Virus record (IMG/VR): IMGVR_UViG_3300010354_000157
Span: 1 to 45,053 of that record
Reading direction: 5' to 3' (one strand)
Source: a virus
Length of the DNA stretch: 45,053 bases
Shown here piece after piece: positions 38,645-45,053 of the stretch. Made by a program: the position numbers and the translations under genes. The notes beneath the pieces are model-generated. The model was given only the letters and a program-made list of their open reading frames with translations. It searched no databases and had not been told where the DNA came from. Position 1 is the stretch's first letter. Every line of letters begins with the position of its first letter.

Positions 38645-40804
38645 ATGGCGACTCCTCAATTATCTCCAGGCGTACTCGTCAGAGAAGTTGACTTAACTGT
38701 AGGAAGAGCTGATAATGTTTTAGATAACATTGGTGCAATTGCCGGACCTTTTGCAATTGGACCTGTTGATGAACCAATTGATATCACTACGGAACAAGAG
38801 TTAATAAACACTTTTGGCAAACCACTTTCAACAGATGCACAATATGAGTATTGGATGAGTGCATCTTCTTTTCTTTCATATGGAGGTATTTTAAAAGTAG
38901 TTAGAACTAACTCTTCTACACTAAACAATGCAAACTCAACCAGAAGCGGAGTTTCTACAACTAATTTGAAGATTAAAAACTTTGATGATTATAATACATC
39001 ATATTCTAGTGATAGCGTAACTTGGGGTTTTGCGGCCAAAAATCCAGGTTCCTGGGCAAATAACCTCAAAGTTTGTTTAATTGATGATAAAGCGGATCAA
39101 GTTTTATCTGTAGGGTCAACTTCAACAATTTCTGTTGGAATGGGCGTAACAACATCTCTCAATAATCAGGTAATTGCTGGTTCTGGGACAACATCTACAT
39201 TTACTGGATATCTTAAGGGAATTGTAACTGGGATTGGTGCTTCAACAATTGATATTAAAATTATCTCAAGAGTTACATCTCTGGGAACAGAGACGTTGGC
39301 ATCATATTCGCAAAGAGATCAATCAAATTCATTTAGACCAGGAAATACAATCTCTGTTATTAATTCTTCTGGAGTTGCAGTTACAACAACAACATTAGGA
39401 TCTGCAGAATCTGATGTTTTAGATTGGTATGACCAACAAACATTAGGATTAACAAATTCGACCATTTATTGGAAGTCAATTGCACCCAAACCAATTTCTA
39501 GTAATTACTCACTTTCAAGACAAGGTAAAAATGATTCGGTTCATGTTGTAGTTATTGATGATATTGGATCTGTTACTGGAATTCAAGGCAATCTTTTGGA
39601 AAAACACCTATTTCTTTCAAAAGCTTCGGATTCAATCTCTGCAGATAATTCTCCACAGAAAGTATTCTGGAAAGATTACTTGGCATTAAACTCTGCTTAT
39701 GTTTATGTCGGAGATAATCCTTCAGACGGTGGTGATGGGGGTTCAGTTTCTCCCTCAGGATTTTCAAGTGGTTTTGCTGGTATTACAACTTCTTCTGGAT
39801 TATGGAATCAACCCGCACAGGGTGTTTCATTTAATGTAATAGGAAATGCAACATATACTTTAGCAAGCGGTCAAGACTATTCTGCCACAAATGGAATGTC
39901 AGCATCTCTTGGGGATTTATTTACTTCATATAATTTATTTGCCAATAGAGATGCAATACAAGTTGATTATTTAATCATGGGTCCAGGCCTTTTGGACAAA
40001 TCACAATCTCAAGCAAAAGCAAATCAGTTGATTTCTATTGCAGAATCAAGAAAAGATTGTATGGCAGTCATCTCTCCACATAGAGCAGACGTTGTAAATG
40101 TTACTAATACAGAAACCCAGACAAATAATCTAATCCAATTTTTCTCACCATTATCATCATCTTCTTATGCTGTTTTTGACACTGGTTATAAGTATACCTA
40201 TGATAGATTTAATAATAAATTTAGATATATTCCATGCAATGCTGATGTTGCAGGATTGATGGTTAGAACAAATATAGTTTCATATCCTTGGTTCTCTCCC
40301 GCTGGACAACAAAGAGGAGTTTTAAATAATGCTATTAAACTTGCATATAATCCAAATAAATCTCAAAGAGATCAACTCTATCCTTTAAGAGTTAATACAA
40401 TTGTAAATCAACCAGGACTTGGTATTGTCTTATTTGGCGATAAAACTGCGCTTTCTTATTCATCTGCATTTAGTAGAATTAATGTTCGTAGATTATTCTT
40501 AACAGTTGAACAAGCATTAGAAAGAGTAGCACAAGCTCAACTTTTTGAACTGAATGATGAACTCACTAGAGCAAACTTTAGAAATATTGTTGAACCATAC
40601 TTGCGTGATGTTCAAGCAAAAAGAGGTCTATATGGATTCTTGGTAGTTTGTGATTCCTCAAATAATACCCCAGATGTTATTGACAATAACGAATTTAGAG
40701 CAGACATTTATTTAAAACCAACCAAGTCTATTAATTATGTAACTCTTACTTTTGTTGCCACCAGAACAGGAGTAAGTTTTGAAGAAGTCGCTGGTACAGT
40801 TTGA
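38645..40804 (+). CDS. 18: Tail sheath protein gp18
   Basis: A 719-aa protein (T4 gp18: 659). N-terminus LSPGVLVREVDLTVGRADNV and C-terminal region VNTIVNQPGLGIVLFGDKTAL ... INVRRLFLTVEQALERVAQAQLFE are the contractile sheath signature; FIVEPYLRDVQAKRG-like text (NIVEPYLRDVQAKRGLYGF) completes the fold. Sheath subunits stack as rings around the tube and contract to drive it through the envelope. It has a clear Shine-Dalgarno GGAG 6 nt before the ATG, unlike most baseplate genes here, fitting its high copy number. Its leader contains an inverted repeat around the late promoter. Confidence 0.95.
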   Translation: MATPQLSPGVLVREVDLTVGRADNVLDNIGAIAGPFAIGPVDEPIDITTEQELINTFGKPLSTDAQYEYWMSASSFLSYGGILKVVRTNSSTLNNANSTRSGVSTTNLKIKNFDDYNTSYSSDSVTWGFAAKNPGSWANNLKVCLIDDKADQVLSVGSTSTISVGMGVTTSLNNQVIAGSGTTSTFTGYLKGIVTGIGASTIDIKIISRVTSLGTETLASYSQRDQSNSFRPGNTISVINSSGVAVTTTTLGSAESDVLDWYDQQTLGLTNSTIYWKSIAPKPISSNYSLSRQGKNDSVHVVVIDDIGSVTGIQGNLLEKHLFLSKASDSISADNSPQKVFWKDYLALNSAYVYVGDNPSDGGDGGSVSPSGFSSGFAGITTSSGLWNQPAQGVSFNVIGNATYTLASGQDYSATNGMSASLGDLFTSYNLFANRDAIQVDYLIMGPGLLDKSQSQAKANQLISIAESRKDCMAVISPHRADVVNVTNTETQTNNLIQFFSPLSSSSYAVFDTGYKYTYDRFNNKFRYIPCNADVAGLMVRTNIVSYPWFSPAGQQRGVLNNAIKLAYNPNKSQRDQLYPLRVNTIVNQPGLGIVLFGDKTALSYSSAFSRINVRRLFLTVEQALERVAQAQLFELNDELTRANFRNIVEPYLRDVQAKRGLYGFLVVCDSSNNTPDVIDNNEFRADIYLKPTKSINYVTLTFVATRTGVSFEEVAGTV

Positions 40805-40837
40805 TTTAATTAAAACAAAAAACGGAGGAATTAAGAA

Positions 40838-41416
40838 ATGGCACACTCTATTCAAGATTTCAAATCAGCACTTATTGGTGGCGGTGCGCGCCCCAATTTA
40901 TTTGAAGTATATTTGAAATTACCAGATGGTATTACTAAAGATTCTGAATATGACGACGAAACTTTTAGAGTTTTGTGTAAAGCATCTGCTCTACCTGCAT
41001 CAAATATTGCTTCTATTGATGTACCATTCAGAGGAAGAATTTTTAAAGTTGCAGGAGATAGAACTTTTGATACTTGGACAGTTACTGTAATTAATGACCA
41101 AAATTTTGCAATTAGAAATACTATGGAAACCTGGATGCAATCTATTGGACAATATGGTGATGCCAGTGGATATACAAACCCCGAAGATTATATGACTTAT
41201 GCAATTGTTAAACAATTGAAGAGGGGAAAAAGCAATACAGGTAAAGATTCTCCTTTTGGATCAAGTCTTGAGGTTGCATCTAAGTACAAATTTTATGATA
41301 TTTTTCCAACTAGTGTTTCCGCTATCGATCTTTCATATGATACCTCAGATACAATTGAAGAGTTCACTGTTGAATTCCAAGTTCAATACTGGACACCTAC
41401 CACAGAAGAAATTTAA
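40838..41416 (+). CDS. 19: Tail tube protein gp19
   Basis: A 192-aa protein (T4 gp19: 163). N-terminus SIQDFKSALIGGGARPNLFEV, then LPASNIASIDVPFRGR and FKVAGDRTFDTWTVTVINDQNF are diagnostic of the tube protein; DTIEEFTVEFQVQYW closes it. It polymerises as hexameric rings inside the sheath. It has the strongest Shine-Dalgarno site of the late genes, CGGAGGA, 11 nt before the ATG, and no late promoter of its own in the 33-nt gap, so it is probably co-transcribed with gp18. A slightly longer central loop than T4 is likely. Confidence 0.95.
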   Translation: MAHSIQDFKSALIGGGARPNLFEVYLKLPDGITKDSEYDDETFRVLCKASALPASNIASIDVPFRGRIFKVAGDRTFDTWTVTVINDQNFAIRNTMETWMQSIGQYGDASGYTNPEDYMTYAIVKQLKRGKSNTGKDSPFGSSLEVASKYKFYDIFPTSVSAIDLSYDTSDTIEEFTVEFQVQYWTPTTEEI

Positions 41417-41422
41417 TAAATA
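41415..41422 (+). promoter_or_regulatory. Late promoter ahead of gene 20
   Basis: AATAAATA overlapping the gp19 stop codon, 29 nt before the ATG at 41452. Confidence 0.6.
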
Positions 41423-41451
41423 CCAATAAGATTAAACTTAAAAAATAAATT

Positions 41452-43140
41452 ATGGCAAGATTGTTTGGATTCTCTATTGAGGATAATGAACCAGTATCTC
41501 CTAGTGTAGTCAGTCCCGTTCCTCAAAATAATGAAGACGGGACTGATCACTACTTGAGTAGTGGTTTTTTTGGTTCTTATGTTGATATTGAAGGCGTTTA
41601 TAGAACTGAATTTGATCTCATTAAGAGATATCGTGAAATGGCGCTTCATCCAGAGTGTGACAGTGCAATTGAAGATATTGTGAATGAGGCAATTGTATCT
41701 GATACAAATGATACTCCAATAGAGATTGAACTTTCCAATTTAAATGCCAGTGACGGTATTAAGAAAAAAATTAGACAAGAATTTAAATACATTCTATCTC
41801 TTTTAGACTTTGACAAAAAATCACACGAGATCTATAGAAATTGGTACATTGATGGTAGATTATATTATCATAAAGTAATTGATTTAAAGAATCCACACGA
41901 AGGAATTCAAGAGTTGCGTTACATAGATCCTATGAAAATGAGGTATGTAAGGCAACAAAAGAAAAGTGATAAAGATAAGTACAGAATAGCAAATATTAAT
42001 GCAGATAATCCAATGGATTTTGAATTTCCTCAAATTGAGGAATACTTCATTTATAACCCAAAAATGACATATCCAACAAGCAATCCATCATCTCTTGGGG
42101 GAACTGCTGGAATTAAAATGTCAAAAGACTCGATCACATATTGTTCATCGGGTCTTGTAGATAGAAATAAGGGTTCAACTCTTTCATATCTTCACAAAGC
42201 AATCAAGTCTCTCAATCAGTTAAGAATGATTGAAGATTCTTTAGTAATTTATAGATTATCTCGTGCTCCAGAAAGAAGAATTTTTTATATTGATGTAGGA
42301 AATCTTCCCAAAGTAAAGGCAGAGCAATATCTCCGCGATGTTATGATGCGTTATCGTAATAAACTAGTATATGATGCCAATACTGGAGAAATTCGTGATG
42401 ACAAAAAATTCATGGCAATGCTTGAGGATTTTTGGCTTCCAAGAAGAGAAGGTGGTAGAGGAACAGAAATTTCCACTCTTCCAGGTGGTCAAAATCTTGG
42501 AGAAATTACAGATATTGAATATTTCAAAAAGAAACTCTATCGTTCTTTAAATGTGCCACCATCAAGAATGGATGGAGAAGGTGGATTTAACTTAGGACGT
42601 TCATCAGAAATATTGAGAGATGAAGTTAAGTTCAGCAAGTTTGTTTCTCGCTTAAGAAAGAGATTTTCATACATGTTTCATGATATGTTGAGAACTCAAC
42701 TGATTCTTAAAAATATTATTACACCTCAGGATTGGAATACTATGGAGGAGCATATTCAATATGACTTCTTGTATGATAATCATTTTGCTGAACTTAAAGA
42801 TGCAGAACTACTTAATGAAAGACTGAACATGGTTCAAATTGCAGAACCTTACGTTGGTAAATATTTTTCTCAAGACTACTTGAGGAGAAAAATTCTTCGT
42901 CAAACCGATGAAGAAATTCTTGAGCAGGATAAAATTATGAAAAAAGAAATCGAGGATGGGATTATTCCCGATCCAAATGCATCCGTCGATCCAATGACAG
43001 GGATGCCACTAGAACCTGGACAACAACCATCAGGAATGGATCTTGGGAAACCGGTGACAGAACCAAATCTTGATGCTCAAGGTGTGGCAACTGAAGTAAA
43101 TGGAAAAATTGCAGAAATGCCCAAGGGTGGTGAGATATAA
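41452..43140 (+). CDS. 20: Portal protein gp20
   Basis: A 562-aa protein (T4 gp20: 524). Markers: EFDLIKRYREMALHPECDSAIEDI (about 55-80), YLHKAIKSLNQLRMIEDSLVIYRL (about 244-268), RAPERRIFYIDVGNLPKVKAEQYL, the MMRYRNKLVYDANTGEI segment and LNVPPSRMDGEG. The dodecameric portal is the unique head vertex through which DNA is packaged; it nucleates head assembly. The C-terminal 60 residues are Pro/Gly-rich (GMPLEPGQQPSGMD) and probably flexible. The leader is AT-rich with no Shine-Dalgarno site. Its stop codon lies inside the next late promoter. Confidence 0.95.
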   Translation: MARLFGFSIEDNEPVSPSVVSPVPQNNEDGTDHYLSSGFFGSYVDIEGVYRTEFDLIKRYREMALHPECDSAIEDIVNEAIVSDTNDTPIEIELSNLNASDGIKKKIRQEFKYILSLLDFDKKSHEIYRNWYIDGRLYYHKVIDLKNPHEGIQELRYIDPMKMRYVRQQKKSDKDKYRIANINADNPMDFEFPQIEEYFIYNPKMTYPTSNPSSLGGTAGIKMSKDSITYCSSGLVDRNKGSTLSYLHKAIKSLNQLRMIEDSLVIYRLSRAPERRIFYIDVGNLPKVKAEQYLRDVMMRYRNKLVYDANTGEIRDDKKFMAMLEDFWLPRREGGRGTEISTLPGGQNLGEITDIEYFKKKLYRSLNVPPSRMDGEGGFNLGRSSEILRDEVKFSKFVSRLRKRFSYMFHDMLRTQLILKNIITPQDWNTMEEHIQYDFLYDNHFAELKDAELLNERLNMVQIAEPYVGKYFSQDYLRRKILRQTDEEILEQDKIMKKEIEDGIIPDPNASVDPMTGMPLEPGQQPSGMDLGKPVTEPNLDAQGVATEVNGKIAEMPKGGEI

Positions 43141-43143
43141 ATA
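43136..43143 (+). promoter_or_regulatory. Late promoter ahead of the gp67-like gene
   Basis: Perfect T4 late consensus TATAAATA overlapping the gp20 stop codon, 26 nt before the ATG at 43170. Confidence 0.7.
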
Positions 43144-43169
43144 AAAACGATTATTGAAAAGTATTAAAA

Positions 43170-43337
43170 ATGGATGATCTTTTGGATATGATCGCTGCTG
43201 ATGAATCACCTTCACAGATCAGCGATAAAATTAAGGAATTATTATTCACAAAATCGGCAGAAAAAATAGACGATTTTCGACCTGCAGTGGCAAATTCGAT
43301 GTTTAACGGAAGCACTGAAAATACAGAGGAAGAATGA
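43170..43337 (+). CDS. 67: Prohead core protein, gp67-like (55 aa)
   Basis: A 55-aa acidic helical protein (MDDLLDMIAADESPSQISDK...) ending in Asn/Thr/Glu-rich TENTEEE. It lies directly after the portal gene, where T4 has gene 67. T4 gp67 is also small (80 aa), helical first and acidic at the end; the sequence pattern I-x-x-K-I-K-E-L-L ... A-x-x-I-D-x-x-R-P is compatible but not decisive. gp67 is a scaffold-core component degraded by the prohead protease. Its stop overlaps the next start (ATGA). The assignment rests mainly on position. Confidence 0.6.
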   Translation: MDDLLDMIAADESPSQISDKIKELLFTKSAEKIDDFRPAVANSMFNGSTENTEEE

Positions 43338-43651
43338 AATCCTATAAACAATTCATCTCAGAGTCGGTAAATATTTCTGGAGATTTTAACGGAAATCTTT
43401 ATATTAATTCTTCACAACCAGAACCTCAATCAGTTGGTGAAGAATATGTTGCAGATGTTTTGTGGAATGGGAGTCTTTATAGGATGGAATTGACATCTAA
43501 GAATGGAATTCCATCTAAACAGGATTTGGGTGAACAGTTGCAAGGAGAATATCCGGGAGCAATTGTTCACCAGATTTATCCAACATTAGAAAAAAATATT
43601 AATATAAAAGATACAAAAAGATATCATCCATCAAAATTAGAATGGATTTAA
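43334..43651 (+). CDS. Probable prohead core or internal head protein, gp68 position (105 aa)
   Basis: A 105-aa protein overlapping the gp67-like gene by 4 nt. It occupies the place of T4 gene 68. The N-terminus MKSYKQFISES closely resembles the capsid targeting sequence of T4 internal proteins (M-K-T-Y-Q-E-F-I-x-E-A), and F-I-S-E fits the prohead protease rule of cutting after (I/L)-x-E. Residues 36-86 form a small beta module (YVADVLWNGSLYRMEL ... PSKQDLGEQLQGEYPGAIV) that matches a module in the 630-aa protein at 34788. Packaging inside the head is inference. AGGAAG before the ATG may serve as ribosome site. Confidence 0.7.
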   Translation: MKSYKQFISESVNISGDFNGNLYINSSQPEPQSVGEEYVADVLWNGSLYRMELTSKNGIPSKQDLGEQLQGEYPGAIVHQIYPTLEKNINIKDTKRYHPSKLEWI

Positions 43652-43654
43652 TTT

Positions 43655-44983
43655 ATGGCAATTTGGAATAAGAACAATCAAGATTATTTAAATCAAGAAA
43701 GAAGTCTTTTTGAAGTTTTTTTGCAGGCAGATAGGTTTGGAAACGTCTTTGATCCTTTAGGTCAAGGATTTTCTGGAGATCTTTTTGGTCGGTTAAAGGT
43801 TTCTCAACCATATACTCTTTTTGATTCTACTCACAGATATGCTCAGGATGGAGACTTTGATGATGTAGTTCTTGGAACAGGTTCTACTGTAGGAATTATT
43901 ACACATCAAAGCACTGCAACACTAAGTATTGGGACAACTGCCGGATGTTCTATTGTAAGAGAAAGTAAAAGAGTATTTTCATATCAACCAGGTAAAGCAT
44001 TACAAGTTCTTCAGACTTTTGTAATGTCTCCAACAAAATCAAATCTTACACAACGAGTTGGTTATGCATCATCAACCAATGGCGTCTTTTTAGAACAAGA
44101 AACTGGTGCTTCTGGAATTACTACAGTTTACTGGGTAATGAAAACTGAAAGGTCTGGTATTAGTACACAAATACGAGTCCCACAATCCGAATGGAATATT
44201 GATAGATACGATGGTGTTGGGGTAGGAACAACATCAAGTAATCCAAGTGGACATTTGTTAGATTTAACAAAAGCACAAATTATGTTTACTGAATACGAAT
44301 GGTTAGGGGTCGGTGCCGTTCGTTGCGGATTTGTAAATAAGGATGGTAATTTTCATATTACTCATATTTTTAATCATGCAAATGTGATTGATAGTACGTA
44401 TATGACTACTGCATCTCTTCCAGTTAGATATGAAATTTTAAATACCGACATTACAACATCTACATCATTAATGAAACAGATTTGTGTATCCATTCAGTCT
44501 AATGGTGGTTATGAAAAGAGAGTTGCTTCAGATACCATGAGAATGGTATCATTTAAAGCAACAAACTCAACAGCATTTATTCCTCTTGTAAGTATTCGTT
44601 TAGCACCAGGAAGAGAAGATTCAATTGTAATTCCTCACGATGTTCATGCACTTCCAGATAGTGCAACATCAGTTTTCTTTGAAATTGCTTTGATTAAAAA
44701 TGCAAGTCTTACTGGAGCAGCATGGACTTCGACATCTTCTCCTAATGTCCAGGGCGATATTACTGCAACTGGATTGACTGGAGGTACAATCGTTCAAACA
44801 GATTATATTTCTTCTGCAAATAAAGCATCTTCACCATTAAATGTAGAAGCAGAGTATAACTGGGATTTGCAGTTAGGTAGAACTCAAGCAAAAGTCAGTG
44901 ATACTTATACTCTTGCCGCAAGGTCAATCGATGGAAGTTCCGGAAATATTATTGGTGCCATTGGATTTTACGACTTAACTTAA
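43655..44983 (+). CDS. Putative virion structural protein (442 aa)
   Basis: A 442-aa protein of unknown detailed function, beginning AIWNKNNQDYLNQERSLFEV with a central region DLFGRLKVSQPYTLFDSTHRY followed by a beta-rich body (VGYASSTNGVFLEQETG, TEYEWLGVGAVRCGF, FHITHIFNHAN). The pattern G-R-L-x-V-S-x-P-x-T-L-F-D is one I recall from virion proteins of marine phages and of some algal viruses. No signal peptide or membrane segment is seen. It begins 3 nt after the preceding stop with no Shine-Dalgarno site and ends before a late promoter. Head decoration or fibre function are both possible. Confidence 0.75.
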   Translation: MAIWNKNNQDYLNQERSLFEVFLQADRFGNVFDPLGQGFSGDLFGRLKVSQPYTLFDSTHRYAQDGDFDDVVLGTGSTVGIITHQSTATLSIGTTAGCSIVRESKRVFSYQPGKALQVLQTFVMSPTKSNLTQRVGYASSTNGVFLEQETGASGITTVYWVMKTERSGISTQIRVPQSEWNIDRYDGVGVGTTSSNPSGHLLDLTKAQIMFTEYEWLGVGAVRCGFVNKDGNFHITHIFNHANVIDSTYMTTASLPVRYEILNTDITTSTSLMKQICVSIQSNGGYEKRVASDTMRMVSFKATNSTAFIPLVSIRLAPGREDSIVIPHDVHALPDSATSVFFEIALIKNASLTGAAWTSTSSPNVQGDITATGLTGGTIVQTDYISSANKASSPLNVEAEYNWDLQLGRTQAKVSDTYTLAARSIDGSSGNIIGAIGFYDLT

Positions 44984-44989
44984 TTAAAT

Positions 44990-44997
44990 AATAAATA
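44990..44997 (+). promoter_or_regulatory. Late promoter ahead of the last, partial gene
   Basis: AATAAATA, 24 nt before the ATG at 45022. Confidence 0.55.
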
Positions 44998-45021
44998 ACT
45001 AAAAGTGTATTTGTAAAAATA

Positions 45022-45053
45022 ATGGCTCATAGACCAGTTGGGTTGGGTTCCTC
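45022..45053 (+). CDS. Start of a further gene (partial, runs off the window)
   Basis: Ten complete codons are visible (MAHRPVGLGS) before the window ends. The start fits the late promoter spacing used elsewhere. The opening resembles cyanophage virion proteins that continue with a G-T-G-D-x-L-R-T-A-x-x-K-I-N-x-N-F pattern, but that part lies outside the window, so the identity is open. Confidence 0.5.
   Translation, partial: MAHRPVGLGS

Overview
The window is a stretch of a T4-like contractile-tailed phage (myovirus) genome. Gene order, virion protein families and AT-rich coding best fit the marine T4-like phages of picocyanobacteria. No photosynthesis or other host-diagnostic gene lies inside the window, so the host is an inference. 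All supported genes are on the + strand.

Region 1 (1-3400) differs from the rest. It is visibly more GC-rich (a sample line in the 2600 gene is 30/60 G+C; one in the large tail gene is 12/60). It holds six small genes arranged as repeated cassettes. Five cassettes start with a near-identical 27-nt element whose core is GCGCAGGGTG, followed by a 129-161 nt upstream region of one of two types, then a gene. Every gene except the 1802 gene is followed by its own strong hairpin-plus-T terminator. Upstream and downstream parts are mosaic between cassettes. The array looks like individually controlled (probably early) accessory genes and is the most unusual part of the window.

Region 2 (3400-5990) is a non-coding transition followed by small phage genes: a tiny basic protein, a GTG-started membrane peptide, two related small proteins, a GT-A-type glycosyltransferase, a conserved Lys/Arg-rich 46-aa protein and two unknowns.

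Region 3 (5995-30900) is the baseplate/tail block: gp25, gp6, a 4174-aa repeat-built protein in the place of gp7 (with a YHYH-type domain), gp8, a DUF4815-type protein of 1845 aa, and a separate 834-aa protein that looks like the detached C-terminal half of the same family. Two small proteins follow.

Region 4 (30906-45053) is the neck, packaging, tail and portal block in T4 order: gp13, gp14, gp15, gp16 (small terminase), a 51-aa and a 630-aa protein inserted between the terminase genes, gp17 (large terminase), a zinc-ribbon protein, gp18 (sheath), gp19 (tube), gp20 (portal), a gp67-like core protein, a 105-aa protein with a T4 internal-protein-like N-terminus, a 442-aa virion protein and the start of one more gene.

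Late promoters of the T4 type (TATAAATA, usually AATAAATA here) precede most transcription units in regions 3-4. Two of them sit inside inverted repeats, as in some T4 genes whose early transcripts are translationally silenced. Shine-Dalgarno strength appears to follow virion copy number: sheath and tube have clear sites, while most baseplate genes have none. Several repeat domains are shared among tail, neck and baseplate proteins.
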